Source of the DNA: an uncultured Elusimicrobia bacterium
Lineage (GTDB): Bacteria; Elusimicrobiota; Elusimicrobia; Elusimicrobiales; UBA9959
Direction of reading: 5' to 3'
NCBI GenBank assembly: GCA_903867985.1
Contig: CAIPTO010000045.1
Location: 1-36,063, forward strand
Length of the DNA: 36,063 nucleotides
Shown here piece after piece: positions 9,472-21,369 of this stretch. Numbering within the stretch: position 1 is the stretch's first letter; each line of letters begins with the position of its first letter. Below the pieces are notes generated by a model. It saw only the letters and a program-made list of their open reading frames with translations. It had not been told where the DNA came from and searched no databases. The translations under genes and the position numbers were made by a program.

Positions 9472-10068
9472 TTACCCGACTAGAAATTTTTTTACGCCCA
9501 CCATTATCATCTGGACCGAAATAGTTATAAGTATCATGCCCATCAGTTTTTCCATGGCCAGGAGCCCGCGGGCGCCAAGGAATTTTGAAAGTTTTGAGGA
9601 CATGCTCAGGATTATCACATTGATCACCCAGGAAATACCGACCATCGCCAGCCAGGTCGGCCACGCGCCTGGATCCTTCAGTGAAAATATCATAATGGTT
9701 GTCAGCGTGGAGGGCCCGGCCACCAGCGGGATTGCGAGGGGCACGATAAAAGGTTCCCCGCCGGGGTTTTCACCGAAAGCCGAATGCTGTGCCGGGAATA
9801 TCATCTGTATGGCGATAAGGAACAGCACTATTCCCCCGGCCACCGACATAGCCGTAACGTCCAGCGAAAGCCAGCCGAGGAAATATTTCCCGAAAAGAAG
9901 AAAGAACACCATAATGCCGAGGGCTATAAGAAGTTCCCTGGCCACTATCTTTTTCCTGCGTTCTTCCGGCACGCCCTTTAAGGCTGCCATAAAAAGTGGG
10001 ATATTGCCCAGCGGATCCATCACCAGAGTGAGCGTAAATACCGCTGAAAAAAGTTGAAGAGCGTCCAT
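9472..10068 (-). CDS. MarC-family integral membrane protein
   Basis: A 198-residue inner-membrane protein with about six hydrophobic helices. The MarC/YhgN family signature LVMDPLGNIPLFMAALKG is at the N-terminus and PLAIPLVAGPSTLTTIM in the middle, both in normal positions and at normal length. Despite the name, MarC itself is not shown to mediate multiple antibiotic resistance and the transported substrate is unknown. The gene follows gyrA by about 85 bp and precedes ettA by 22 bp, so it may be in an operon with ettA. No strong ribosome site is visible before the ATG. Confidence 0.92.
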   Translation of the reverse strand: MDALQLFSAVFTLTLVMDPLGNIPLFMAALKGVPEERRKKIVARELLIALGIMVFFLLFGKYFLGWLSLDVTAMSVAGGIVLFLIAIQMIFPAQHSAFGENPGGEPFIVPLAIPLVAGPSTLTTIMIFSLKDPGAWPTWLAMVGISWVINVIILSMSSKLSKFLGARGLLAMEKLMGMILITISVQMIMVGVKKFLVG

Positions 10069-10152
10069 AAATAACAGCGGAGAGCCCGGGGTTTAGAGTG
10101 CGGAGAATTGATTCCACACGCAGCACCCGCCGTCTCTCCGCTTTTTCACCGC

Positions 10153-12651
10153 CTATTTTTTTTCTTCTACGGGGGCTTCCCCGTCGTCAATTATAGGTTC
10201 GACGGAGGCGATTTTATCGCCTTCCTCGAGCCTCACGAGTCTGACGCCCTGAGTATTGCGAGATATGGCGCGGATATCTTTGCAGGGCATCCGGATAATC
10301 TTTCCCTTTTCCGTCATGACCATCAGGTGGTCCTTATTCTCCACCAGGTGTATGGCCACCACCGCCCCGTTGCGGTCCGTCGCCTTGATAGTTATCACTC
10401 CAGAACCGCCGCGGTGCTGGTTGCGATATTCATCAAGATTGGTTCGTTTGCCGTAGCCGTTCTCGCAAACGGTAAGCAGCGTCTTCTTGCTCTTGGGTTC
10501 GGCCACTTCCATTGCGATAACCTGGTCATCCTTGTCAAGACGGATACCGTGCACGCCCCTGGCGTTCCTTCCCATGGACCGGACATCGGATTCGTTGAAT
10601 CTTATGGACATCCCGCATTTGGTGCCGATCATAAGTTCATACTTCCCATCCGTGTGTCCGACATTGGTAAGTATGTCTCCGTCCTCAAGCGTTATCGCGT
10701 TTATGCCCGAGCGCCGGATATTTGAGAAGTCTTTTATCGGCGTCTTCTTTATGTTTCCTTTGCGGGTACACATCACAAGGTAGGACTCCTTGCCTTTAGC
10801 CTCTTCGAAAGACTCTATGGCGATCACCGAGGTGACCGTCTCGTCTTTGACCTGCAGCAGGTTCACTATGGCCTTGCCGCGGGATGTACGGTTGCCTTCG
10901 GGAATCTCGTAGCCCTTCAAAGCATAGACCTTGCCGCGGGTGGTGAACAGAAGAATCGTGGCGTGGCTGGAAGTAACGAAAAGTTTTTCGATAAAATCCT
11001 CTTCCTTAACGTCGGAGCCGATAATCCCTTTCCCGCCGCGCCCCTGCACTTTATAAGTGTCGGACGGAATCCTTTTGATATAACCGCCGTGTGACATGGT
11101 GATGACCACTTTTTCCTCGGGGATCAGATCTTCTATATCTAATTCTGCGGCTTCGCTTGTAATCTCGGTCCGGCGCTTGTCGCCATATTTCTCTTTAAGA
11201 TCCTCAAGTTCCTGTACGATAATCTTGAGTATCTTTTTGGGATCGGCCAGAATGGCGCGCAGTTCCCCGATAAGCTTCATAAGACCTTTATGCTCTTCTT
11301 CTATGGCGCCGACTTCAAGGCGCGTTAGCTGGTGCAGGCGCATATCCAGTATGGCCTGGGCCTGGATGTCGCTTAGAGAGAATTGCTTTATCAATTTCAG
11401 TTTGGCTTCGGAGGAATCTTTGGATTTCTTTATGATTTCCACGACGGCGTCTATGTTCCGCAGCGCTATAAGATACCCTTCGAGGATGTGTGCGCGTGCC
11501 AGCGCCCTGTTAAGATCGTACTTGGTGCGGTTGTAAATCATTATGCGGCGGTGGCGGACATAATGCAGCATAACTTCTTTGATAGGTAGAACCCTGGGCC
11601 GGCCATCAACTATCGCCAGCATGATGACCCCGAAGGAGGTTGCCATCTGCGTATGCTTGTAAAGCTGGTTAAGCACGACTTGCGCGTTTCCGTCGCGCTT
11701 AATTTCGATGACCACGCGCATACCGCGCCGGTCTGATTCGTCTCTCAGATCGGAAATGTCCGGGATCTTCTTCTCTTTCACCAGAATAGCGATGTTCTCT
11801 ACAAGGTTGGCTTTGTTTACCTGATAAGGCAGTTCGGTGATGACAATCGCCTCGCGATTCCCTTTCATTTCTTCTATTTCGGCCCTTGCCTGGATCTTGA
11901 CGGAACCCCTGCCGGTTTCAAAATAATCTCTTATGCCCTGACGGCCGCGGATAATACCGGCTGTAGGAAAATCCGGCCCTTTAATTATTTTCATCAGCTC
12001 TTTGGTGTCAAGGTCGGGGTTATTTATAACTGCGATGGTGGCATCGCATACCTCACCCAGGTTATGTGTGGGGATATTGGTGGCCATACCTACCGCGATA
12101 CCAGAGGAGCCGTTGACCAGGAGGTTAGGGAGTTTGGCGGGAAGCACAGAGGGTTCTTTCATTGAACCGTCGTAATTTGGCACGAACTTTACAGTGTCCT
12201 TTTCGATATCGGCCAGGAGTTCGCCGGCAATTGCCGACAACCTGGCTTCGGTGTACCTCATTGCGGCGGCTGGGTCGCCGTCCACAGAACCGAAGTTTCC
12301 CTGTCCGTCCACCAACGTGTACCGGAGTGAGAACGGTTGGGCCATACGAACCATGGTGTCGTAGATGGCCGCATCGCCGTGAGGGTGATATTTACCCATC
12401 ACGTCACCGACTACGCGTGCGGATTTTTTATATGGCTTATTGTGCTGCAGGCCCATGTCATCCATGGTATAAAGCACGCGCCTGTGTACGGGTTTCAGGC
12501 CGTCGCGCACATCCGGAAGGGCCCGCCCCACGATAACGCTCATGGAGTAGTCGATATAGGAAGATTTCATTTCTTCGCTGATATCCCTCTCTATAACATT
12601 GGTGAAAATATTTTCAACCGGCTGATCCTTTGGTTCCTTGGGTTCTGTCAT
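10153..12651 (-). CDS. gyrA: DNA gyrase subunit A
   Basis: Breakage-reunion subunit of gyrase, which introduces negative supercoils with GyrB. The 832 residues start with [27 protein letters not shown]. The catalytic tyrosine is Y133 in RYTEARLS. The quinolone region reads [10 protein letters not shown], so the residue equal to E. coli Ser83 is Ala94 and the Asp87 equivalent (D98) is kept. The C-terminal beta-pinwheel region carries a GyrA-box-like QGRGGKG, the feature separating GyrA from ParC. The ATG has GGAG upstream. It follows gyrB by 71 bp on the same strand and shares the dnaA-gyrA replication cluster. Confidence 0.97.
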   Translation of the reverse strand: MTEPKEPKDQPVENIFTNVIERDISEEMKSSYIDYSMSVIVGRALPDVRDGLKPVHRRVLYTMDDMGLQHNKPYKKSARVVGDVMGKYHPHGDAAIYDTMVRMAQPFSLRYTLVDGQGNFGSVDGDPAAAMRYTEARLSAIAGELLADIEKDTVKFVPNYDGSMKEPSVLPAKLPNLLVNGSSGIAVGMATNIPTHNLGEVCDATIAVINNPDLDTKELMKIIKGPDFPTAGIIRGRQGIRDYFETGRGSVKIQARAEIEEMKGNREAIVITELPYQVNKANLVENIAILVKEKKIPDISDLRDESDRRGMRVVIEIKRDGNAQVVLNQLYKHTQMATSFGVIMLAIVDGRPRVLPIKEVMLHYVRHRRIMIYNRTKYDLNRALARAHILEGYLIALRNIDAVVEIIKKSKDSSEAKLKLIKQFSLSDIQAQAILDMRLHQLTRLEVGAIEEEHKGLMKLIGELRAILADPKKILKIIVQELEDLKEKYGDKRRTEITSEAAELDIEDLIPEEKVVITMSHGGYIKRIPSDTYKVQGRGGKGIIGSDVKEEDFIEKLFVTSSHATILLFTTRGKVYALKGYEIPEGNRTSRGKAIVNLLQVKDETVTSVIAIESFEEAKGKESYLVMCTRKGNIKKTPIKDFSNIRRSGINAITLEDGDILTNVGHTDGKYELMIGTKCGMSIRFNESDVRSMGRNARGVHGIRLDKDDQVIAMEVAEPKSKKTLLTVCENGYGKRTNLDEYRNQHRGGSGVITIKATDRNGAVVAIHLVENKDHLMVMTEKGKIIRMPCKDIRAISRNTQGVRLVRLEEGDKIASVEPIIDDGEAPVEEKK

Positions 12652-12722
12652 AAATGCTCCGTAGTATAAAATCCAATCCTTTTTTTAAGTCCTTATTATT
12701 AGACCGGGGATATTTAGTTTTC

Positions 12723-15200
<2,478 letters not shown>

Positions 15201-15216
15201 TCAAACTGTGTGAAAA

Positions 15217-15522
15217 TCAAATATCGGCCGCTGTTTTTATTCCTTTAAGCCACGGCTTTGAAAAATATTTATTAAGGCTTCTCAATATCTGTTTAGATCT
15301 CATCGCAAGTTCATTGTAAGCCACGGAGGAATTTGTTTTAACAACAATATAACCTTTGTTAACACCTATCAATTCGCAGTGTTCGCCAAGCCGCCCTATC
15401 TCTTTTTCCCAGACGGCATCAAGTATAACCAGTCTTTCCGGGACTATTCCGCCCAGGGACTTCCAGGAGGTCTTAACATATCCTATATTGCTCCAATTGG
15501 AAGTTTTTTTTGTTAAAAACAT
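15217..15522 (-). CDS. DUF721 (DciA-like) protein
   Basis: A 101-residue protein with the DUF721 pattern: a tryptophan-containing helix (VWEKEIGRLGEHCELIGVNKG), a beta stretch ending YIVVKTNSSVAYNEL, and a final helix with ILRSLNKYF. DUF721 proteins include DciA, the ancestral replicative-helicase operator that aids DnaB loading, and they are often found next to dnaN/recF/gyrB. That role here is inferred from family and location. It lies 24 bp after dnaN and 28 bp before gyrB. No clear ribosome site precedes the ATG at 15522, so the start is uncertain. recF, which often lies in this position, is not present. Confidence 0.8.
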   Translation of the reverse strand: MFLTKKTSNWSNIGYVKTSWKSLGGIVPERLVILDAVWEKEIGRLGEHCELIGVNKGYIVVKTNSSVAYNELAMRSKQILRSLNKYFSKPWLKGIKTAADI

Positions 15523-15546
15523 ATAAACTTACGATGAGGGATACTT

Positions 15547-16662
15547 TTACTGAGTCCTCAGGGGCATTACTATATAAGTAAAATCATCATTGCCGGGCAG
15601 TCTGACCATTACCGGGGTGGCCGGTGTATTAAAATCAAGTATAACTTTACCCTCTCCGGCGGACTTAAGTATATCAAGAATAAATTTAGGATTAAAACTG
15701 ACTTGAAAGTCCTTTCCCTTATAATCAACTTCCATTTCATCCTCAAAATCCATGTTTTGCGAGGCTGAATTTACTACAACGATCCCTTTTTTAAAAGTAT
15801 ATTTAACGGCTCCTCCACGCTCGGTTGAACAGATGGCGGCCCTTTTGGTAACAGCCACGAACTTAGGAATATCTGTTTCTATGGATATTTCCTTTGTTTT
15901 CGGTATTATCTGATCATAAGCGGGAAAATTACCCTCAATAAGGCGGGATATAAAAACGGTCTTATCAATCTTAAAACCTATTTGATTGGAAGAAAGGGCT
16001 ACAATAATTTCTTCTTTATCATCCAACTCCGCCGTCTTGATGAATTTAACGAGTTCATTTAATATTTTTGAAGGAACTATTACTTTAAAATCCTTTTTGC
16101 TTTTTATTTTGTCTGTCGAGGCTAAGGCCAGGCGGCGTCCATCAGTAGCCACCACTGAAAAAAACCCTTTTTCATATTTCCACAATAATCCGTTCAAAAA
16201 ATGCCTGTCATCTTCAGTGGAGGCGGAAAAAATAGTTCCGGTTATCATAGATTCCAGTGTCCCGGCGGGTACCCGGAAAGAATTTGTTTCGTCAAGATCC
16301 GGAATTACGGGATAATCGGTTTTTGGCGCTCCACTTATTTTAAACTTGGATTTTCCGCTGTTTATTAATATTCTGTTTGATTCATCCGCTGATATGTTAA
16401 CTTCCGCACCCTCCGCCAGATTCTGTATAACCTCCATAAACTTCTTTACAGGAACAGTAATATTTCCGGCATTTTTTATATTTACATTTATGTGGTGTTT
16501 AACAGCCATTTCCAAATCAGTAAAAACTACTTTAAGACCCGTATCCTCTGTTTCCATCAGAAAATTCTGAAGAATGGGGATCGTTCCGGTTTTTGAGGAA
16601 GTTCCGGCCTGAATTATTTGAATGCCTTTTATTAAATTGTCCCTATTACCAGTTATTTTCAT
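15547..16662 (-). CDS. dnaN: DNA polymerase III beta subunit (sliding clamp)
   Basis: Ring-shaped processivity clamp that encircles DNA and tethers polymerase III and other partners. The 371-residue protein has three clamp repeats. Recognisable features are the start MKITGNRDNLIKGIQIIQAG, PILQNFL, the segment FKISGAPKTDYPVIPDLDE in the second repeat region, and the C-terminal YIVMPLRTQ, which forms part of the partner-binding pocket. Length is normal. The start at 16662 is favoured over the ATG at 16674 because GGAG from that upstream codon falls six bases before it. It lies downstream of dnaA and upstream of DUF721. Confidence 0.96.
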   Translation of the reverse strand: MKITGNRDNLIKGIQIIQAGTSSKTGTIPILQNFLMETEDTGLKVVFTDLEMAVKHHINVNIKNAGNITVPVKKFMEVIQNLAEGAEVNISADESNRILINSGKSKFKISGAPKTDYPVIPDLDETNSFRVPAGTLESMITGTIFSASTEDDRHFLNGLLWKYEKGFFSVVATDGRRLALASTDKIKSKKDFKVIVPSKILNELVKFIKTAELDDKEEIIVALSSNQIGFKIDKTVFISRLIEGNFPAYDQIIPKTKEISIETDIPKFVAVTKRAAICSTERGGAVKYTFKKGIVVVNSASQNMDFEDEMEVDYKGKDFQVSFNPKFILDILKSAGEGKVILDFNTPATPVMVRLPGNDDFTYIVMPLRTQ

Positions 16663-16687
16663 CGTATTCTCCATCTATAAGAGGGGC

Positions 16688-16696
16688 TGTGTATAA
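16688..16696 (-). promoter_or_regulatory. Possible DnaA box in the dnaA-dnaN gap
   Basis: The minus strand reads TTATACACA, which fits the relaxed consensus TTATNCACA. It sits upstream of dnaN. A single 9-mer in AT-rich DNA is weak evidence by itself. Confidence 0.35.
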
Positions 16697-16779
16697 TGTT
16701 TATAATGTTAGTTGCATTGAGAAAAAGTATCAACAAGCACTTAAAAACAACCGAGTGTACCAAGAAAAAAAGATTTTTT

Positions 16780-18162
16780 TCAGGGTTTTAAAGAGTTATT
16801 AACAGCTTTTATTTTAGATATCAACTGATTTATAACTTCGTTAAAATACGGGTCAGTGTGTACAAGTTGCTTTATTTTATCCCGCGCGAACATCACAGTG
16901 GTGTGATCCCGGTTGAAAGCGGAACCTATCTCCGGCAAAGACATTTCAGTGAGATCGCAGGCCAGGAACATCGCTATCTGGCGCGGGAAGGCTATGGCCT
17001 CGGTTTTGCGAGGGGACTTGAAATCTTTCCTATCCATGCCGTATTTGTCTGCCACCACGGTTTTTATAGTATCTATATGGATATTGCTTTCTTCCTGATC
17101 GCCGGGAGCCATGTGGTCTTTTATTATTTCCTTTACTATGTCTATAGTGGGCTGTGTGCTCATGTTAGTACAATAATTCCCCACTGTTATAAGGCAGCCT
17201 TCAAGTTCCCTTATGTTCTTTTTTACTTTTTCCGCGATAAAAGTAATAACTTCATCCGGAATAACGAAGTTATGAAGCTCTTTTTTTTGTCGCAGGATGG
17301 CTATGCGTGTTTCAACATCAGGAATTTTTATATCAACCGCCAGGCCGGAAAGAAAGCGTGATACCAGCCGCTGGCTGAGAGCTAGTTCTTTGGGAGGACG
17401 GTCAGAGGTTACCACAATCTGTTTTTTTGACTCAAAAAGGGAATTAAAAGTATTAAAAAATTCTTCTTCACTGCGGTCCTTGCCTATAAGAAATTGGATA
17501 TCGTCCAAAAGCAGGCAATCCAGTCTGCGATATTTCTTTCGGAAAGCTTCCGGGGTTTTATTCTGCAGAGTTTCTATATATTCATTCACAAAATTTTCGC
17601 TGGCCGTGTATATAATCCGGGCCGAAGGATTAGTTTTTAGCATCTCGTTGGCTATACCGTGCAGCAAATGCGTTTTGCCCAGGCCTGGCGCGCTATATAT
17701 AAAGAAAGGGTTGGATTTGCCCGGGGTCTGCGATACGCTAACCGCGGAAGCGAAGGCGAATCTGTTGGAGGTGCCCGCTATAAAGGTCTCAAAAGTATAG
17801 TTAGGATTGAAGGGGGAAACCGGCGTCTGGCCTATGCCGGGGGTGCGATTATGGGGCTCTTCTCTGACAAACTCTATTTTAGGAGCGGGCTTGGGCTCGC
17901 TTGACGCGAGGGAGAGTGAATAATTTATGGCGAAGTTTTTACCCGTAGAGGAAAAAGCCGCTTTTATTATCTTCTCCTCGTATCGTTCTTTAACGGTTTT
18001 ATAAATTACAGGATCCGGGACTTCCAATTTAATGCTGTCGCCATCCATAACCAACGGTTTTATCGGTCTGAGCCAAAGGTCCACCGCTTCAAGGCCTATG
18101 TCGCCTTCAAGTTTTTTTAAGATATTTTGCCAAACTTCTTTGATTTCTGTAGAGTTATCCAC
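16780..18162 (-). CDS. dnaA: Chromosomal replication initiator DnaA
   Basis: AAA+ initiator that binds DnaA boxes and opens the origin. The 460 residues show domain I (about 1-80, EVWQNILKKLEG), a short linker, an AAA+ core with APGLGKTHLLHG (Walker A, about 158-169) and LLLDDIQF (Walker B, 217-224), and domain IV with the DNA-binding signature RDHTTVMFARDKI near the C-terminus. The start codon is GTG at 18162; no ATG option exists upstream. The initiation region itself overlaps a perfect DnaA box, so DnaA may repress its own expression. That autoregulation is known in other bacteria and inferred here. dnaN follows 117 bp downstream. Confidence 0.97.
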   Translation of the reverse strand: MDNSTEIKEVWQNILKKLEGDIGLEAVDLWLRPIKPLVMDGDSIKLEVPDPVIYKTVKERYEEKIIKAAFSSTGKNFAINYSLSLASSEPKPAPKIEFVREEPHNRTPGIGQTPVSPFNPNYTFETFIAGTSNRFAFASAVSVSQTPGKSNPFFIYSAPGLGKTHLLHGIANEMLKTNPSARIIYTASENFVNEYIETLQNKTPEAFRKKYRRLDCLLLDDIQFLIGKDRSEEEFFNTFNSLFESKKQIVVTSDRPPKELALSQRLVSRFLSGLAVDIKIPDVETRIAILRQKKELHNFVIPDEVITFIAEKVKKNIRELEGCLITVGNYCTNMSTQPTIDIVKEIIKDHMAPGDQEESNIHIDTIKTVVADKYGMDRKDFKSPRKTEAIAFPRQIAMFLACDLTEMSLPEIGSAFNRDHTTVMFARDKIKQLVHTDPYFNEVINQLISKIKAVNNSLKP

Positions 18163-18174
18163 AACCTATCCACA
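18155..18174 (+). promoter_or_regulatory. Two adjacent DnaA boxes at the dnaA start
   Basis: TTATCCACA at 18155-18163 is a perfect consensus box and overlaps the dnaA GTG start codon (18160-18162). CTATCCACA at 18166-18174 differs at one position. They lie in the same orientation, 11 bp apart start to start. They could serve origin function, dnaA autoregulation, or both. Confidence 0.8.
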
Positions 18175-18439
18175 ACTGTTAGTAAATTATGTTAAAACTC
18201 AAAAAGTGTTTGAAAAATAAGGCGTTTTTTTGTTAATAACTATTTTTTAAATTTTTAATAAACAAGCTGCCATGGGACGATGTTAAATAAATGTTAAATT
18301 TTGGTAAATCCATTGGAACTCTTAATAATGGTAGTTTTTTTAGGCGGAAAAGTCAACAAGCAAATATTGCATTATGGAGATTATTAGGCACTAATCTAAT
18401 CATAGGGAGTTTGCGAGCCTTAAATTATTATAAATACAC
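18155..18439. other. Probable replication origin (oriC) beside dnaA
   Basis: This 277-bp gene-free stretch between dnaA and tldD is strongly AT-rich, with long A and T runs around 18200-18320, and has two DnaA boxes at its left edge. Genes to the left run away from it on the minus strand, as leading-strand genes would. From 22258 rightward most genes are on the plus strand. Only two good boxes are seen, fewer than in many origins, so the functional origin could extend into dnaA or lie elsewhere. Confidence 0.55.
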
Positions 18440-19891
18440 TTAATCAGAGGACTTTACTCCGATCTTAACCTTCCTGAAGCGTGAGGGGCTGTTGCCGTGG
18501 CACATCATGGCCGTTTGCGGCGGTTGACCCTTTCCACAATTGGCCACGCCCCACAGGCGCCATGAATTCTCATCCGCGATGGCGTCGCAGGAATTCCAGA
18601 ACTCCGGGGTGATACCCTGGTAAGTGGGGTTTTTCACCATTGTGGTTTTTTTGCCGTTCTTCACCAGCCATCCTATCTCGCAGCCGAACTGAAAATTCAG
18701 GCGCTTCTGATCTATGCTCCATGACTTATTATTCTCCATAATTATCCCGTCTTTAGTGTCCTTTATCAGGTCAGAAGCTGAAATAGTCCCGGGCATGAGG
18801 CTGAGGTTGCAAATTCTGGTTATAGGTATATTATTGTGGCCATCGGCCCGGCAGGAACCCCGGCTGCGGTTTTGACCGATGCGGCCAGCGAATTCCCGGT
18901 TGGTCATATAACCGCTCAATATACCGTTCTTAACGATATGCCAGCGTTGGGCCTTGACCGCGTCATCGTCGTAACCGGCGGTAGCCAGGCCCCCGGGCAG
19001 GGTGGCGTCGGCCACCAGATTGACTATCGGCGAGGCGTAGCGGAATTTGCCGAGCTTCTCGATGGTGGCAAAGCTTGATCCGGCGTAGGATTCTTCATAC
19101 CCCAGCACACGGTCAAGTTCTGAAGCGTGTCCGACGGATTCGTGGATCTGCAGGGCGAGCTGGTTGCCGGAGATTATCAGGTCTTTTGCCCCGCTTGGGC
19201 AGGGCGGGGCTGACAAAAGCGCCAGGGCTTCGCAGCGGACGCGCTCGGCGTTTTCCACGAGGTCGAGGCTGTCTATGAGCTCATAACCCATGGACAGCGT
19301 TTGACCGCCATGCGTGGAGGGGTAAGAGCGGACCTGGGCTGAGTCTTTGTCCACAGCGAGGGCGAGGTAGCCGGCGCCGCTTGAAAGCAGCACCTGCTCT
19401 ATTCTGGACCCTTCAGTGGTCATATGCCACTGGTGCTCTCTGATAAAATTCATCCCCGAGACCGCAGAACGGATCCTGGAATCTTTTCTCAGGATCTTAT
19501 CCACTGCGAAAAGCAGGTCCAGCTTTTTTTCCGCGGTAATGGAGAACGGATCCGTGATGAACGGAGTTTGCCAGAAGTCCTGATAGGCTGGTTCGGGAGC
19601 CAGACGCGCTTTTTTGTTTTTCAGGGTAGAGCTCGCTTTAGCGATATCCAGAGCGAGCCTCGTCACGCGCTCTACTTCACGGGAAGCAATGACGTCGCTT
19701 GAAGCGAAGCCCCACGCGCCGTTAAAAAGGACGCGGACGCCGAAGCCCAGGGTCACGGAGTCGTTAAGGGCGCCGAGTTCCCCGTTCTTGACATTAAGGG
19801 TCTGGCGCCTGGTTTCTATTATCCGGATATCAGCGAAATCAGCGTTGTGTTTATCCGCTATTTCAATGGCTTTTTTAGCGAAACCAAACAT
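18440..19891 (-). CDS. tldD: Zinc metalloprotease TldD
   Basis: Catalytic subunit of the TldD/TldE protease, which degrades unfolded peptides and trims RiPP leaders such as those of microcin B17. The 483-residue protein has the active-site HESVGHASELDR (about residues 250-261), with two zinc-binding His and a catalytic Glu. A cysteine in VANCGKGQPPQ near the C-terminus matches the third zinc ligand of the family. The start at 19891 is chosen for its strong AAAGGAG; an upstream in-frame ATG would add 31 residues running through repeat DNA. It lies downstream of its partner tldE, so the heterodimer is made from one locus. Confidence 0.93.
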   Translation of the reverse strand: MFGFAKKAIEIADKHNADFADIRIIETRRQTLNVKNGELGALNDSVTLGFGVRVLFNGAWGFASSDVIASREVERVTRLALDIAKASSTLKNKKARLAPEPAYQDFWQTPFITDPFSITAEKKLDLLFAVDKILRKDSRIRSAVSGMNFIREHQWHMTTEGSRIEQVLLSSGAGYLALAVDKDSAQVRSYPSTHGGQTLSMGYELIDSLDLVENAERVRCEALALLSAPPCPSGAKDLIISGNQLALQIHESVGHASELDRVLGYEESYAGSSFATIEKLGKFRYASPIVNLVADATLPGGLATAGYDDDAVKAQRWHIVKNGILSGYMTNREFAGRIGQNRSRGSCRADGHNNIPITRICNLSLMPGTISASDLIKDTKDGIIMENNKSWSIDQKRLNFQFGCEIGWLVKNGKKTTMVKNPTYQGITPEFWNSCDAIADENSWRLWGVANCGKGQPPQTAMMCHGNSPSRFRKVKIGVKSSD

Positions 19892-19905
19892 AAGGGCTCC
19901 TTTAA

Positions 19906-19940
19906 TAGTGATTGGTGCATAGTGGCGAGTGGTTAATGTA
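19906..19940. repeat. Degenerate heptamer tandem repeat, 5 units
   Basis: Five 7-base units of type TAGTGAT (TAGTGGC is another) lie just upstream of the tldD ribosome site. A shorter array in the opposite orientation follows at 19975-19995, so the two could pair across the tldE-tldD gap. Confidence 0.65.
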
Positions 19941-19974
19941 GGTCGCGGAGTTAATAGCAGAAGAGTATTTTTTT

Positions 19975-19995
19975 CACTGACCACTGTCCACTGCT
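19975..19995. repeat. Degenerate heptamer tandem repeat, 3 units, inverted
   Basis: Three 7-base units, CACTGAC followed by CACTGTC and a third variant, end at the tldE stop codon. They are complementary in type to the array at 19906-19940. Confidence 0.65.
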
Positions 19996-19996
19996 T

Positions 19997-21325
19997 TTAG
20001 AATTCTGTCGCGGACGAAAAATTAAAACCCCGGATTTTCAGAGCGGGGGAGGAGACCCGTCCCCAGGAAAGATAAGTCTCCGGTTTATCTCCAACTGACT
20101 CTACCATGTTGAACGCATCCACGGCGCTTTCCGTGAAGCGCATATTTTTTACAGGGTAGGTCACGCGGCCGTTCTCTATCATAAAAGTTCCGTTCCTGGT
20201 CATACCGGTTATCTCCACCGTAAGAGGTTTGAGAAGGTTGGAGTAGTGAAAATTGGTGATCAGTATGCCTTTTTTCGTGCTTTTTATCATCTCATCCATG
20301 GATGTTGAGCCTTTTGCCAGCGAAAGGTTCATGGGTATAGGCCCGGAAGTATTAGGCATCGGCAATGCGTGGCCGGTGGTTGTCGTCCTGGCCAGGGCGG
20401 CGGTTTTCCTGTCGTGCACTATGGCCCGTGCGACGCCTCTGTCAATCAGCGTGACTTTTTTCCTGGGTTGTCCTTCATAATCAAAAGGCATGCCCGCGCT
20501 CGGCCCGTCCAGAGCGTTATCCTCAATAGTTATTTCAGAACTCATTACTTTTTCCCCGAGCCTGCCGGCCACGAAGCTTTGCCCTTCCTGGCAGAACTGC
20601 GCTCCGAAACCGTAGATCCCAAGATAAAACATCAGATCCGCCGCCGCGGCTGGTTCCAATATAACCGTGTAACGCCCGGGTTTTATGGTTCTGGGGTTTC
20701 TAGAAAGCCGTGCTTTTTCCATAGCGATCCTGTCAACACGCGCAAAATCTATTTGGGTTGCGTCAGACGCCAGCTCCTCCGCCCAGCCGAAGCCATCCTT
20801 GTCGCGGACGGTAACGCCGTATACTGCGTAGCTTTCCTTGTAAAAAGCGTTAACCCCAATGTTGTTGGCGACAGTGGTGGCCACGGCGCCATTCTCGTAG
20901 GTGCCATAGGCCGTTGCGCCGGATTTTTTACACTTTTTTATCAATAATGAAATCCGCGCCGCCCTCTCATCCGGAGGTAAGGCGGCCGTGCCGGGAAAGA
21001 AAAGGTTTTTACTTGCGGATATCGGGACAGAACTTGAAAAAGGCAGAAGGAGCGGATCTTTTTTCTGGGTCTTTAGAGAGGCGAGGGCAGCCGCGAAAGC
21101 CGTTTTTAGAGCGACTTCTGAAAATTGGTTCAGGGAGAACCTTGTCATACGGCCGCGGTCCATAAGGCGCACCGAAATATCGGTGGAGGTGTTGGAGACA
21201 TTCTGCGAAATAACGTTGTTAGCGAAGCGGGTCAGGGCCGAGTCTGCGGAGGTTATAATTACTTCCGTCCGGCAGCGCCCGGCGAGACGCATTATTCTGG
21301 CGCAAATGGTTTTATGGTTTTGCAT
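19997..21325 (-). CDS. tldE: TldE/PmbA, non-catalytic partner of TldD
   Basis: Partner subunit of the TldD/TldE heterodimeric protease. The 442-residue protein is homologous to TldD along its length (YRMQNH start, DKDGFGWAEE, a GLGEK-like turn around SFVAGRLGEKV, and TLIDRGVARAIVHDR). It lacks the HExxxH metal site, as is usual for TldE. TGHALPMPNTSGPIPMNL matches the family's conserved glycine/proline segment. The start at 21325 is supported by AGGAGGG about nine bases upstream, rather than the in-frame codon at 21352. tldD follows on the same strand with a gap of about 105 bp containing heptamer repeats. Confidence 0.9.
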   Translation of the reverse strand: MQNHKTICARIMRLAGRCRTEVIITSADSALTRFANNVISQNVSNTSTDISVRLMDRGRMTRFSLNQFSEVALKTAFAAALASLKTQKKDPLLLPFSSSVPISASKNLFFPGTAALPPDERAARISLLIKKCKKSGATAYGTYENGAVATTVANNIGVNAFYKESYAVYGVTVRDKDGFGWAEELASDATQIDFARVDRIAMEKARLSRNPRTIKPGRYTVILEPAAAADLMFYLGIYGFGAQFCQEGQSFVAGRLGEKVMSSEITIEDNALDGPSAGMPFDYEGQPRKKVTLIDRGVARAIVHDRKTAALARTTTTGHALPMPNTSGPIPMNLSLAKGSTSMDEMIKSTKKGILITNFHYSNLLKPLTVEITGMTRNGTFMIENGRVTYPVKNMRFTESAVDAFNMVESVGDKPETYLSWGRVSSPALKIRGFNFSSATEF

Positions 21326-21369
21326 TCGGTATGTCCCTCCTCCCTGCCCCAACCCCTGCGCCCCGGCTT

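Noticed and set aside
10076-10145. AGCGGAGAG and CTCTCCGCTTTTT could pair as a terminator between gyrA and marC
   Set aside because: The loop would be over 45 bases, and the T-run is on the plus strand, where no gene ends.
11096-11536. Long plus-strand frame inside gyrA
   Set aside because: Antisense shadow of a certain gene; Ser/Arg-rich composition typical of such frames.
16763-16782. A-run and T-run near the dnaA stop as a terminator
   Set aside because: The stem would contain only A-T pairs and overlaps the end of the coding region.
18440-21325. TldD/TldE as the protease of the radical SAM system
   Set aside because: TldD/TldE can trim RiPP leaders, but the genes are 12 kb away and widespread, so no specific link is shown.
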